From: Rhynchopus sp. YZ270_cl-10
Lineage: Eukaryota; Euglenozoa; Diplonemea; Diplonemida; Diplonemidae
Direction: 5' to 3'
DNA length: 64,000 bases
Assembly (NCBI GenBank): GCA_964035575.1
Contig: OZ037905.1
Span: forward strand, 335,001 to 399,000
This document shows positions 8,815 through 20,995 of the stretch, piece by piece (within the stretch, counting starts at the first letter, position 1; each line of letters begins with the position of its first letter). Position numbers and translations under genes: made by a program. Under the pieces are notes generated by a model that was not told the origin of the DNA, did no database searches, and saw nothing but the letters and a program-made list of their open reading frames with translations.

Positions 8815-9702
8815 TCACTCTCTCCTGGTCGACTCTGAGAATAGGCAGTTGTCGATGCATCTGAACCAACCGAAAGAGCATTTGTCATATGAGGCGCATT
8901 CCTCCGGGCAGGGTGAGATCTTCGGCTCGAGAAGGCAAGAGTCGATGCACCTGAACCAGGAGAGGGTTCCTGTTTCGCTGTCGCGGCATTTTTCTTCACA
9001 GTATGTGGCAGGGGCATCTTCCACGGGTTGCCAGAGGCAGTTGTCGATGCAGCGGAAGTGCTGAATGGTTCCGCCTTCGTACATTTCATCGCAGTTGCGT
9101 GTACAGGTCTGTGCCTGAGTCGGTGGTGGTGGCTGGAACAGACAGTTGTCGATGCACCGGAAGTGCGCGAGGCTGCCCTCATCCGAGGACTCACACTGCT
9201 TCGCACAGTCCGACATCTCGCTCTGCGGCTCCTCCCAGCCCTGCTCCTCTGTGAGGCACCTGTCGACACATTTGAAGTGTTCCAGCGTTCCTGCTTCAAG
9301 ATGCCCGCACTTCAGTTCGCACGGACTCTTTGGGGTCGGGGGGAACAAACAGTTGTCGACACAGCGGATGTACGACACGCTCTCCGTGCCGTACGTCTCC
9401 TTGCATTCCTCTGCACACACTTCCTGCGACGTTGGAGGCTCCGGGTCAGGCATAGGCAAACAGTGGTCGATGCACCTAAAGTGTGCAAGCGTGCCCGCTG
9501 TGTATTCCTTGCATTGTTCCGTGCACGTCTTCTCCTCGCCCGACCCGCAGGTCTCTTCCTTAGGGTTCATCAAACAGTTGTCGACACAGCGGAAGTACTG
9601 CAGTGTAGTCCTATCGATGCCAGCGCACTCCTCCTCACACCTGCTCGCTGCTGTCCCAACAAACAAACTGGACAGCGCAACGGCAGTGGCAAAGAGCTTC
9701 AT
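8815..9702 (-). CDS. Secreted protein with eight twin-CX3C (alpha-hairpinin-like) repeats
   Basis: 295 residues. Residues 1-20 (MKLFATAVALSSLFVGTAAS) are a clear signal peptide. Eight repeats follow, each CxxxC, 12-14 residues, then a (Y/F/W)(F/I)(R/K)C(V/I)D(N/H/R/S)CL block, spaced by short Pro/Glu-rich linkers. Twin CX3C is the signature of helical hairpins held by two disulfides, as in small TIM chaperones and plant alpha-hairpinins; with a signal peptide the secreted hairpinin-type fold is more likely. No catalytic motif. A likely acceptor (CTTTTTTCTCAG on minus) lies near 9750. Extracellular or surface role is inferred; no family name is certain. Confidence 0.85.
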   Translation of the reverse strand: MKLFATAVALSSLFVGTAASRCEEECAGIDRTTLQYFRCVDNCLMNPKEETCGSGEEKTCTEQCKEYTAGTLAHFRCIDHCLPMPDPEPPTSQEVCAEECKETYGTESVSYIRCVDNCLFPPTPKSPCELKCGHLEAGTLEHFKCVDRCLTEEQGWEEPQSEMSDCAKQCESSDEGSLAHFRCIDNCLFQPPPPTQAQTCTRNCDEMYEGGTIQHFRCIDNCLWQPVEDAPATYCEEKCRDSETGTLSWFRCIDSCLLEPKISPCPEECASYDKCSFGWFRCIDNCLFSESTRRE

Positions 9703-10391
9703 TGTTCAAAAAAAAAAAAAGAGAAAATTTAGACGCGTTTTGGTCACCTGAGAAAAAAGTTGACACATAATAAAATACATCTCAGTCGAGCTGATGCAAA
9801 GGGTGGGTCGTGAGTGGTCCGTACCGTAAAAGAACGGGATACCGCGAAGTGCAATGCGGACTCGAGAAGTCATTTACAGGCAGCACATCTCACCCCGAGA
9901 GATGTGGCAGCTCTCCCGTGTGCAGTTTCAGGCTTGACTCCAAAAATGAAAAAAAGGCAGAAGCTGGATGAACATGATGTAAAAATATATTGGAGCGGGG
10001 GCAGTTGCATTTTAAATTTTTATGTACCCTACGGGGTGGGCAAAAAAGGGGAGAACGTGGGGGGTTTAAAACAGCAAAGCACACTCTCGCAGTACCGCAC
10101 ACGCCGTGGCTGTCACGCATGGTGGTCGTCATTTGTGCACATCTTGCGGAAGGTGCAGGGGGGGTTATCTCTTCGTCATGGGGCAGGGGACTCTCTAAGG
10201 ATATGTGGTATCCTTGCCTACATTGGTGGACCTCTTTGGCCACGTACGTCAGTGCTGCGTCTTGTCCTCGTCAGCACGGATGGAGCCGTTCTTTGCGGCT
10301 TTTTTGACAAAATTTTTGTGTCGGGGGTTTTTTCGGGACAAAATAGCAAAATGTTGGTGAACAGAGTGGCGGCGGTGCACAGACCTCACGA
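9703..10391. other. Spacer, 3' region of alpha-tubulin
   Basis: No gene recognised; several short overlapping frames on both strands show no motif. The left end holds the leader of the twin-CX3C gene, the right part the 3' UTR of alpha-tubulin. Confidence 0.5.
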
Positions 10392-12155
<1,764 letters not shown>

Positions 12156-12851
12156 TCACCACCCACAACCACATCTGCCGAACTGAAGAATGCTGGAAAG
12201 GGTGCCCACATACGAGGTGCAGGGGAGAACCGAACCAGCGTAGAAGACACCCAACCACGTCACGTACGGGGCCGGCTCCCCTGCACAGCAGCACTCGCTG
12301 TATGCACGGACGTGCATGTCATAGAACACCCTTACGTTATCGTGCGAATCGAGGTAGTCCGTGTCGCGGACTGCCTGCTTGAAGGTGTCGGAGAGCTCTT
12401 TGTGCTGCTTGAGCAGGCTGCCACGGACGCATGCGGTGGCGGGAAGGTTCATCTCCCAGAGTGCGTCGCAGTCGCTCTGCATCGCGTCGTCGCCACACCC
12501 GGAGCAGGCACACTTCGCTGCCTCTCTGTAGTTGTACGGCAGGAAGTCGCCGCCCGCCCACTGCGCAGGGTCTGCACTGCCGGTGGTCTCCGTGTACCAC
12601 GCGCACACGCTCTTGTCGTTAGAGGGCGGCGGGGGTGTGCACGACGCAGCACAGTCGCAATACTGCGCCTCGCCGGGGGAGATCGTCTCAAAGGTGTTGC
12701 ATGAGTTGAACCACGACAGCTTGCTATGGCACGTCCGTGTCGTGGGGCACCAGTTGCACCCGTTGCTCGTACATCCGCTGCAGTCTGTGATATCATCACA
12801 CCCTGCAAAGGCTGACACTGCAATCGCAGCGATAATAGCAACACGCATCAT
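12156..12851 (-). CDS. Secreted cysteine-rich protein with PSI-like module
   Basis: 231 residues from MMRVAIIAAIAVSAFAG, a signal peptide; the longer frame upstream lacks coding character and crosses a pyrimidine/AG acceptor, so this start is chosen. Residues ~18-55 have the plexin-semaphorin-integrin (PSI) spacing: DCSGCTSNGCNWCPTTRTC. A Pro-rich linker (CTPPPPSND) follows, then a second Cys-rich region with CACSGCGDD and YSECCCAGEP. The PSI module is a small disulfide-linked domain of extracellular proteins. The C-terminal part is not recognised. Probably secreted or in the endomembrane lumen. Confidence 0.75.
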   Translation of the reverse strand: MMRVAIIAAIAVSAFAGCDDITDCSGCTSNGCNWCPTTRTCHSKLSWFNSCNTFETISPGEAQYCDCAASCTPPPPSNDKSVCAWYTETTGSADPAQWAGGDFLPYNYREAAKCACSGCGDDAMQSDCDALWEMNLPATACVRGSLLKQHKELSDTFKQAVRDTDYLDSHDNVRVFYDMHVRAYSECCCAGEPAPYVTWLGVFYAGSVLPCTSYVGTLSSILQFGRCGCGW

Positions 12852-13078
12852 GATAGAAAGTTGTGTGGGAGCTGTGTGGTGTGGATGGGGGCGATGCAAT
12901 ACAAAACAAAAAGAGCGGATCCTTTTTTTTTTGGGAAGACAGCCACAAAGGGCCTCTCTACGAACACACAAATACGTGGAACACAACACACCACAACACA
13001 ACACTAGCGGGCTATAGTTCATTCAGACCTAACCCACTCTACATTATCCAAACAACAACACTATTCATCCCCCCTCAC
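12852..13078. other. Short spacer
   Basis: Leader of the PSI-like gene on minus (CCACACCACACAG acceptor candidate) and 3' flank of the JmjC gene. No other feature. Confidence 0.4.
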
Positions 13079-14344
13079 TCAAAGCTCCTCCCCACGCATA
13101 TGCGACAACATCTGCAGCGCTGTGGCATCCTCTGGGTTGATCTGCAGTGCCTTGCGCAGGTAGAACGACGCCGCCTCACGCTGCTGGCTTGCAACGAGAA
13201 GCTGCGCATACGCGAGGAAAAGGGGAGAGCTTTGCGCAAACTTTTTCATACGGACAGCAGCTTCGTAGACCTGCACTGCCGCATCTACCTGGTCATTTTC
13301 CACTAGATACTGCGCTTTGAGGATCGGAAAACTCCGGGCACTTAACCCTTCACACACAACCGACACACGAGAGAGCACCAATGCTGCTCTGCATGCTGCG
13401 AGGCGGCAGTCTACGTTCTTTGCGTCCACCTCTAGACACTTCTCTGCAGCCGTGTGGCAGGCCTCTGCACTGTCCTCACCACACTGCAGCTTTGCGTACG
13501 CCTCGGCAAGCACGCCACTCACATCCTCCCCTTCCGCCAGCGCTGCCTCCAGCAACGTCGCCGCCTCGCTGTTGTGCCCATCCCGCGCCAGCCCCGACGC
13601 CAGCTGCACCGCCTTCATCGCCGGCAGCATCGACACCGTCTCCTGCAACCCGAGCGCAACGTTCCCTACCACGCCGTCACCGTTGCTCACCGCATGCCAC
13701 CACCCCTCGGGGATGTACACCACCTCCCCAGCGTTTTGCACAAACTTCACCACATCCTTCGACCCCGGGGTCACTCCTCTCTTCGCAATCCGCCAGCGTT
13801 TCGTCCCTTCAAGCAGGAACAACACTGCTGCAGCGTGTCTATGTAGTGGCACCCCCGAGCCTGCCCCGCCGATGAAGACGTACGGCGTGAGGAGCGGGGG
13901 TTCGGAGAAGAACGACTTCGAAAGGATCTGTGCTAGCGAGGCCTCGGCAGAGGTGGCGAGGAAGTGGAGCGGGTGGGTTGCGTTCATGAAGGAGCTCCGG
14001 TCCACGACGTAGCCTGGGGGCGGGGGGAGGCGGACCTGCACTGTGGCGACCCCTTCCCCGTTGTTGCGCACCACCTCTTCGCCGGAGGCTGCGTGCTTCA
14101 GCGGCACACCCCCCGCCAAGGTCTGCAGCGTGCGCTTCGCCACCCCGCGCCACTCCTCTTCATCACTCCCAGTCAGTCGTGCGCAAAACACCTCCTCTTT
14201 CTTCACCCACTCCGTCATCTCCGCCAAGCTTCCTTCAGTGCGCGGGGACAGCAGGCCAGAGGAGGATGAGGATGAGGATGAGGGGGGAGAAGATGCCACA
14301 GCACACATCGCCCACAGCAACACCGTCGCAGGGGCCATTTTCAT
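13079..14344 (-). CDS. Luminal JmjC/cupin-8 protein with C-terminal TPR-like repeats
   Basis: 421 residues. N-terminal hydrophobic signal (ATVLLWAMCAVASS) with a Ser-rich stretch after it. Residues ~155-235 form a JmjC-type cupin: GGAGSGVPLHRHAAAV, FLLEGTKRWRI and GEVVYIPEGWWHAVSN. The metal triad would be His168, normally an acid at 170, and His217; here residue 170 is His (HxH for HxD/E), so 2-oxoglutarate hydroxylase activity is uncertain. Residues ~245-415 are helical with TPR character (AASFYLRKALQINPEDATAL). The C-terminus GEEL resembles an ER-retention tetrapeptide. The layout recalls ER-luminal JMJD8-type proteins. Confidence 0.75.
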   Translation of the reverse strand: MKMAPATVLLWAMCAVASSPPSSSSSSSSGLLSPRTEGSLAEMTEWVKKEEVFCARLTGSDEEEWRGVAKRTLQTLAGGVPLKHAASGEEVVRNNGEGVATVQVRLPPPPGYVVDRSSFMNATHPLHFLATSAEASLAQILSKSFFSEPPLLTPYVFIGGAGSGVPLHRHAAAVLFLLEGTKRWRIAKRGVTPGSKDVVKFVQNAGEVVYIPEGWWHAVSNGDGVVGNVALGLQETVSMLPAMKAVQLASGLARDGHNSEAATLLEAALAEGEDVSGVLAEAYAKLQCGEDSAEACHTAAEKCLEVDAKNVDCRLAACRAALVLSRVSVVCEGLSARSFPILKAQYLVENDQVDAAVQVYEAAVRMKKFAQSSPLFLAYAQLLVASQQREAASFYLRKALQINPEDATALQMLSHMRGEEL

Positions 14345-14566
14345 GTGGAGAGAAGAGGCGCTGGAATGTGTGGTATCATTGAGTGTTGAAAAATGTGTCG
14401 TACTTTGTTTTTACACCGTATTTTTTTGTACATTTTTGCGAATACACGCACTGTAATAAATCACGCCGTGGAAGCACACGAAGGGCGGAAACAGAAAAGA
14501 AAAGATGAAAGACACATTCATCATCTAAACACGAAACAGGATATGCGCAACCCTCCCCCTTCTCCA

Positions 14567-15868
14567 CTACCCCCAAATGTTGTCTTTCATGTACATAGAG
14601 TCGAGCGGGCATGTTGGGTTGCATCTGCGGTCTGGGACCCCTTCCCATACCTTGTAGACACAGGGGGTGTGGGTGTGCTGGAGGGAGGTGCCACCACTTT
14701 GGGGTTCGTTCCACCATGCTGTGACTGCATCGGACATGGTGATGCCGTCGACGGCCATGGTGTAGTAGAAGCTCATGTAGCCCTCGCAGTGTGTGTGGCA
14801 GGAGTGGATGAAGGCGCCGTTCTGCGGCTTCTTGTAGTTCGGCGAGGAGGTGACATTGTCCATGAAGAACGTCGCGTATTCGTTGAGGATCGGCGCCTGC
14901 GCTGCTGTGCAGTTCACCGCAGGGATGTTCAGGCAGTCATTGTACTCCGGAAAGCACGAACAATACGCACTATACTTCGTCCCCGTCTCATGTGGAAAGC
15001 CCTTCGCAAGGCACCCCCCAAGCACGCAGTAGCTCTGCCATTGGTCCATTGCAGAGTTGAGCACAAAGACCGGCGCTTCCATATGTTGGTACACCTCTGC
15101 GGCCATGAAGCAGCGCCACTCCGCACCCGGGTTGGCAGCAACGCAGGCAGTGTTGACAGAGGCGTTGCTCATGAGGTAGGAGTTCTTCATGAGACTGCCG
15201 AACGCTGCTGCGCCGTCCATCGCAGTGTGGTTCAGGAAGAACCCCGAGAGCGGGATGACTTTGTACTTCTGCACAGCAGTATGCGTCTTGAGGACACTGT
15301 GGATGTAGTCAGCGTGGAGGTACGCCGCTAGCCCCCCTGCACTGCAGCCGCTGACCATCACGTTGCGTGCACTGTCGAGGTTAAACCTGGTTCGCAGGAA
15401 GTCGATCGTCGCGTCGAGTTGTGCCCTGCCACGCATATACAGCTTTGTGTTGTTCACCACAAGAGGATCAACAAGGTTGCTCGCCCATGAGTTTCCGTCG
15501 CAGTAAGGGAAGGACACCTGGTTGAACGCACAGAAGGCGGGGTTTCTGTCGCAGTTTTGGTCGAGCAGGCCGCCGATTGAGATTTCATCCGTCCAGTTCA
15601 CAGAAGACCCAAGCCCTGTCTGCGCACGGAAGTAGCAGTCGTTCTCCGAAGAACACCAGCCGCCCCCCTGGAAGAAGAACACCCAGTCGTCCGCATGCGC
15701 GGCGCTCGTTGCGTTGCTGATGTACACAGAGTACGGAGAGCCGTCGAGACACACAGCCTCACCGTACGACGCAGGGAGTTCGTACCTCTGGAGCGGCGCC
15801 GACTGCGTCAGCACTGCAGATAGGAGGAGGAGGGGGAGGAGGGGGAGGGGTGCGGGGATGTGTGCCAT
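14567..15868 (-). CDS. Pectin acetylesterase / Notum family carboxylesterase, secreted
   Basis: 433 residues with signal peptide (LPLLPLLLLSAVLTQS). Shows the family landmarks in order: FFFQGGGWC oxyanion region, GCSAGG nucleophile elbow with Ser176, SAMDQWQ acid segment and SCHTHC histidine segment. These alpha/beta hydrolases remove acetyl (pectin) or acyl (Notum) groups outside the cell. Many cysteines and NxT/NxS sites fit secretion. Length is usual for the family. Substrate cannot be decided from sequence; pectin acetyl ester from algal food and a lipid-type ester are both possible. Confidence 0.93.
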   Translation of the reverse strand: MAHIPAPLPLLPLLLLSAVLTQSAPLQRYELPASYGEAVCLDGSPYSVYISNATSAAHADDWVFFFQGGGWCSSENDCYFRAQTGLGSSVNWTDEISIGGLLDQNCDRNPAFCAFNQVSFPYCDGNSWASNLVDPLVVNNTKLYMRGRAQLDATIDFLRTRFNLDSARNVMVSGCSAGGLAAYLHADYIHSVLKTHTAVQKYKVIPLSGFFLNHTAMDGAAAFGSLMKNSYLMSNASVNTACVAANPGAEWRCFMAAEVYQHMEAPVFVLNSAMDQWQSYCVLGGCLAKGFPHETGTKYSAYCSCFPEYNDCLNIPAVNCTAAQAPILNEYATFFMDNVTSSPNYKKPQNGAFIHSCHTHCEGYMSFYYTMAVDGITMSDAVTAWWNEPQSGGTSLQHTHTPCVYKVWEGVPDRRCNPTCPLDSMYMKDNIWG

Positions 15869-18034
15869 TGTATCGCAACCCTAATTGTTGTGTGAAGGGG
15901 AAGAATTATACCGAGGGATAATGAGGCCAATATGGATGGCTAGGTTCGTGTTATATACAGAGGGGGCACCGTTGTTGGGGAGCTCTGGGTACAGAGTGTC
16001 GTCAGTTCTCTGTCATCCGACAACAGAAATAGTTACTTCTGGCGCAGTGTGAAGAAGTAGTGGAAGGAAGCGGAGGCGAAGAAGCGGGAGTTTTTCTTGA
16101 AGTACAGGAGAGCCACAGCCAAGAAATGCTGCGAGATTGCGAGGCAGAACAGGCAGAATGGTGAAGCAGGGACAGACCATCTTCCATGACGCACTGACGC
16201 GCTTGGCCGATTACGAAGTGGAGCACATGCAGGTGACTGAAGTTGTTGACTACAGCACAAGGTCACAGGGACGCCCCCCGCACTCACAGCCACTGCGGAG
16301 AGAAAGAAGACATCACATCCCCTCTCACAAAAGTCTGGCCTCGCTGTCGCGCCCTCTCGCACCTCCAACAAGAGCAGCAGCATCATGCGCACACCGAGCT
16401 GGAGCTCAGAGCCGTCATGCTGGAGATAATGGACTGCATGATGGGGTGCTGACTGAAGTGAAGGCTTCACTGAAGGGAGTAAACATTGGCTTCAAAAGTA
16501 CTTCGCACTGTAGACCTTGTGTTTAGATCAAAAAAAGGGGGGGTGGGGTCTTTTTTTCTGTACTACAAATGCACTATTGTGTTGTGCTTTATTGTTTGTT
16601 GTTGTGCTGTTGAACCAACAACGTCACATTTTACACTTTTTGGGTAAGAACAAGGTTCACACCCAGTTGTCGGACGAAATCCTTTTTTTGTTGTTGTTGT
16701 TTATTTTTTTTGTTGCAGAAGGTACAGACGTCAGTCGTCCTCAACCCTTCAAATATTTTTAATATAGTAACCCTCCAAGCACGTCATCTGAAGGTAATTG
16801 TGTGTGTGGTTTCTGTTCTTTTTATTTTTCTTGGAGTGATAGAGGTTTATTTTTCAAAAAAATTGCGTTTGTTTTGCTTTATTTGTCTTTTTTTTTGTTG
16901 CTGCTAACACCGTGAATATGAACAGACAAAACATGCGGGGATTTCAGGGAACGGTGAGAAGGTAAATAAGGTGGTTTATCTGCTCATATAGTTTTGGTTC
17001 ACACACACAGAAGAAAAAAAAGGCACACAAAAAAAAAAAACACAGATACTAAATCAAAAGGGAAATCAACAGTCAACCTCGTCAGGCAGACATGCTGTCC
17101 TACTCAGGACATTGGTTATTACTTCACTTTTTTTAAAAAAAAAACTTTTTAAATTCGTTGATAGCGCTGTCTCTCATCTTCACTATTCTGTGCCATAAAT
17201 GCGAAAAAAAGCGACCGGGAAGTGAAAGGGAGAAAAAAACTATCATTTTCAATGAAGAAAACAAAAAAAAAATTGTGAATCGCCTCTCGCACTTTGAGCC
17301 CTGTGTAGATAGATAAAATGTCTCTTTAGAACACACATCATTTATCGGGGGCGACGATGGCAGTGCATTGAGAGCGAAGAGGATACACATACATATAACG
17401 TAATGGACAATATTTCTGCACGGGAAGAACCCGAAAAACGAAAACTGTCTTCAAACACGCAAAAACACACTCTAGCACAAAAACAAGAGAAGTGAAGTAA
17501 GTGTGTGGTGAGAGGGAGAATAAAAACATTACGAAAAAAAAATCCCCCCCCCCCCCTTCCACTATCATTTTTGCAAAGCTTCATTTCCGTTTTTGGCTTT
17601 CTCCTCACAAAAAAAAAAAATGACACACCCCTTTCCCCTCCCAACGTTCCATCCCATTTTGGGTGTAACTATTATGAAAGAAATGAATACGGGAACTTTT
17701 TTTTTTTGACAATATGTGGACGCACATTCGTTAAAAGGGGATAAAATAATATGAGGGAATTTTTTTTGTGTATGACGTGTGTGTGTGTGTGGCGAACGGT
17801 ACAGAGAGAGAGGAGTGGAATGACTAAGAGAAAACAAAAAACAAAATCTACTCGGGTAGTCAGTAGGTGGATATTAGGGCGATTGCAGACAACAAAAACA
17901 ACAAAAAAGAATATTTCTGAGCATGTCCACCTTCGCCTGGTGACTCACTGTGTTTAGTCATTCTGTTAACCAAAGAATGAAGGTTTAAGGTGCAATACAC
18001 ACCTACACACCGCGCAACGCAAAAACAATGTGTT
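15869..18034. other. Gene-poor AT-rich region
   Basis: Mostly homopolymer-rich DNA without supported genes. At 16159-16452 on plus, MVKQGQTIFHDALTRLADYEVEHMQ and, in another frame, a helical LQQEQQHHAHTELELRAV stretch look coding-like. They do not join cleanly through GT-AG sites, and overlapping frames on both strands are also open, so this may be a gene fragment. The rest (16.5-18.0 kb) is poly-A/T with a C run at ~17545. Confidence 0.4.
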
Positions 18035-18037
18035 TTT

Positions 18038-18084
18038 GAAAACTTGGTTGTATTAGTGTAGACACCCGAGGATGAACTCCACTA
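18038..18084 (+). repeat. Dispersed ~45-bp repeat, family A
   Basis: Consensus GAAAACTTGGTTGTATTAGT, then GTAGACACCCGAGGATGAAC and TCCACTAT. The core GTGTAG...CTCCAC is an imperfect inverted repeat and is often flanked by TA. Other copies: 27820-27870 (degenerate), 35886-35932, 39530-39576, 40080-40190 (interrupted), 42130-42176, 42179-42225, 42312-42364, 53590-53632, 53660-53708, 54440-54499, 55245-55291, and 58911-58955 in the opposite orientation. A long form lies at 41963-42119. Confidence 0.75.
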
Positions 18085-18572
18085 TACATCGTGTTTTTTT
18101 TGTTAGCGTAACATGATTTACTATAAAAAAACCCCCCTCTGTTATGTCCCTCCACATAGCTTTTTTTTTTGTTGTATCGACAATCACCTACCGAGGTAGG
18201 ATCTGTACACAATGTCGCCCTAAGGCTTTGTACTTAATCGGTATGGACGGAGGCCATCCATCATTTTTTTTTGTTTGTTCAAAGGTTTTCTGTTCTGCTT
18301 GCTAGGCATAACCCACGTTGTTCACCTCCGTTTTTTGGCCTATAGAAAGTTTTGAACAATGCAGTAAGGAAAGGGTTTCTGGCCTCTAAGACATTACACA
18401 ACTGTGAAGAAAATGACTTGACTTGACTTATGGTTTACACTGTCGGAAGCCAATGGTGAAACCACAAAGTAAAAAAACGGCAAAGTCAAGCCATTTACCT
18501 CACCGTCGAGTAGGGGGGAGGAAACCGGAGGGATGTGGGATAGCGCCCTGCAAACATACAATGCCAATAAAA

Positions 18573-18750
18573 AAGAAAGTAGAGTTGAAATACAAAGCCC
18601 AATAACTACCGTGTAGTCAGCGTCACGCCTACCATGGTAGGTTACAGTGAAAAGCCCTCTCGTGAACAGTGTACCTTTGGTGCATGCCCGGCTGTACCGG
18701 GGGGGTGGACACTTAACCGTCCTACATACATTTTGTGGTTCACATCTAAT
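18573..18750 (+). repeat. Dispersed repeat, family C
   Basis: Shares GTAGAGTTGAAATACAA, AAAGCCCTCTCGTGAACAGTG, GGCTGTACC and GTGGTTCACATCT blocks with 42686-42822, which lies inside Ku70 intron 1. This copy carries an extra ~45-bp block (around 18600-18645) absent from the other. A partial match (CTCGTGACAGTG) lies at ~18369 in reverse context and near 58365. Non-coding, probably a short non-autonomous element. Confidence 0.55.
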
Positions 18751-19614
18751 AGAAAAGCTGGGAATAGAACTAAGATGTGCCTCTCGTGTGCAGCACACAC
18801 ATCTTTAAAAATTAGATTCATATACTTTTCAGTTCACAGAATTGAAAGTATTTGAGAGGGTCAATGCACCCTTTTAAAAAAGAAGAAAAAAGGTTTTGTG
18901 AGATTACCCTAGAGCCTCTCGTAACGTGGTCACCTTTTTTGAAAAAAATAAAAATAAAAATTGAAAGATTGTGAGATAGTGGTGTGGTTCCCAATTTAGC
19001 GTACACCAACACCAAAAGCAAAAGAGAGAAGACCTGAAGAACAAACCAGAACAGACATTGGAAAAAAATATAAAAAAAGTGAATTTTTTGTTTTTTTTGC
19101 TTTTGTGAAGAGGTATGGATGGACATTACCTACAGCAGGAATATCATAAAATGAAAAACACATCCAAAGAGAATAAAAATCACCCTCAAAAAAAGCAAAA
19201 GGCATAAATAGTACAAAACAAAAGGCAAAAGAATAGATGCATGTCCTCACGGGAGGGGCAGGCACATCTTTGCGAAAGGGCTTGGAGAGGAAGGGAATCT
19301 GGGAAGGGGGGGAGGGTGCGTATATCTGATTTGTGTACTGTGTGTGACCATACTTGAAATATCGCACCTATTAAAAAATGGCAAATGATTGATAAAAGAT
19401 GTTTGGTATGTATACTGTGCATACCGTCTTTTTTCAAATTGTAGGTAGTTCGTCTTCGACGCCAAACGGACGTACACAAAACAACAAAAAAATCAAATAA
19501 ATAGAGCCACGTCCCCCCCTCCCATAATCGATATACAATACAATGTTTTGCGAGCAAAACTTAAAAGGAGCGCGGCTTATCTCTCTCGAGGCTCCTATTT
19601 TCAAAAAGGAATAC
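18751..19614. other. AT-rich spacer
   Basis: No supported gene. A degenerate family H hairpin lies near 18885-18935. Confidence 0.4.
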
Positions 19615-19696
19615 TGGTGTGATCACCCCAAACGGATTCTCCGTGGTTCCCCCCGTGGTTCTTCCGTGGGTTGTCCGTACCCCCTGAATCACACCA
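19615..19696. mobile_element. MITE-like element, family G (TGGTGTGAT ends)
   Basis: 82 bp with perfect 9-bp inverted ends TGGTGTGAT/ATCACACCA. Interior has CGGATTCTCCGTGGTTCCCC and GTGGGTTGTCCGTACCCC. A 122-bp relative is at 32255-32376 with the same ends. Too small to code for anything. Confidence 0.65.
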
Positions 19697-19749
19697 AATA
19701 CAATAATACAACAAACGGGGTAAAAACGCTCCTCAGGACCTTAGAGTTT

Positions 19750-20995
19750 TCCCAACCTTCCTGTATACACGCGTCAGCAACCAATACAGGTAGTGTATTG
19801 AAATGATTCTGGGGGGGGGTAAGGGGTCTAATTTTAATTTCGTCGATTTTGAGAAAAATTTTGGCCAAAAATGGGCCCCACGTATAAGGAACCGGGCTCA
19901 TATTTCTCAAAATTTAAGTGGTCAAAAAATTGTCCAATTTTCCGAAATGACCCCACCGCTGCACGGGCGGAGCCCAAAAATGCAAATAAGCCACTTTTCC
20001 CAACCTTCCTGTATACACGCGTCAGCAACCAATACAGGTAGTGTATTGAAATGATTCTGGGGGGGGGTAAGGGGTCTAATTTTAATTTCGTCGATTTTGA
20101 GAAAAATTTTGGCCAAAAATGGGCCCCACGTATAAGGAACCGGGCTCATATTTCTCAAAATTTAAGTGGTCAAAAAATTGTCCAATTTTCCGAAATGACC
20201 CCACCGCTGCACGGGCGGAGCCCAAAAATGCAAATAAGCCACTTTTTCCCAACCTTCCTGTATACACGCGTCAGCAACCAATACAGGTAGTGTATTGAAA
20301 TGATTCTGGGGGGGGGTAAGGGGTCTAATTTTAATTTCGTCGATTTTGAGAAAAATTTTGGCCAAAAATGGGCCCCACGTATAAGGAACCGGGCTCATAT
20401 TTCTCAAAATTTAAGTGGTCAAAAAATTGTCCAATTTTCCGAAATGACCCCACCGCTGCACGGGCGGAGCCCAAAAATGCAAATAAGCCACTTTTCCCAA
20501 CCTTCCTGTATACACGCGTCAGCAACCAATACAGGTAGTGTATTGAAATGATTCTGGGGGGGGGTAAGGGGTCTAATTTTAATTTCGTCGATTTTGAGAA
20601 AAATTTTGGCCAAAAATGGGCCCCACGTATAAGGAACCGGGCTCATATTTCTCAAAATTTAAGTGGTCAAAAAATTGTCCAATTTTCCGAAATGACCCCA
20701 CCGCTGCACGGGCGGAGCCCAAAAATGCAAATAAGCCACTTTTTCCCAACCTTCCTGTATACACGCGTCAGCAACCAATACAGGTAGTGTATTGAAATGA
20801 TTCTGGGGGGGGGTAAGGGGTCTAATTTTAATTTCGTCGATTTTGAGAAAAATTTTGGCCAAAAATGGGCCCCACGTATAAGGAACCGGGCTCATATTTC
20901 TCAAAATTTAAGTGGTCAAAAAATTGTCCAATTTTCCGAAATGACCCCACCGCTGCACGGGCGGAGCCCAAAAATGCAAATAAGCCACTTTTTGG
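19750..20995 (+). repeat. Satellite: five tandem ~248/249-bp units
   Basis: Five head-to-tail units begin with CCCAACCTTCCTGTATACAC (about 19750, 19998, 20246, 20495, 20743). They are almost identical, and the period alternates 248, 249, 248, 249 because the T run before CCCAACC is four or five long, giving a dimeric higher-order repeat of 497 bp. Each unit has an 8-9 G run and CACGGGCGGAGCC. A partial relative (CAAAATGACCCCACC, GGGCGGA) is at ~58800-58860. The small frames repeated in each unit are not considered coding. Confidence 0.93.

Noticed and set aside
16137-16526. Plus-strand ORF with some coding-like stretches
   Set aside because: Competing open frames on both strands, no clean splice model and opposite orientation to all real genes; left as a note in the spacer entry.
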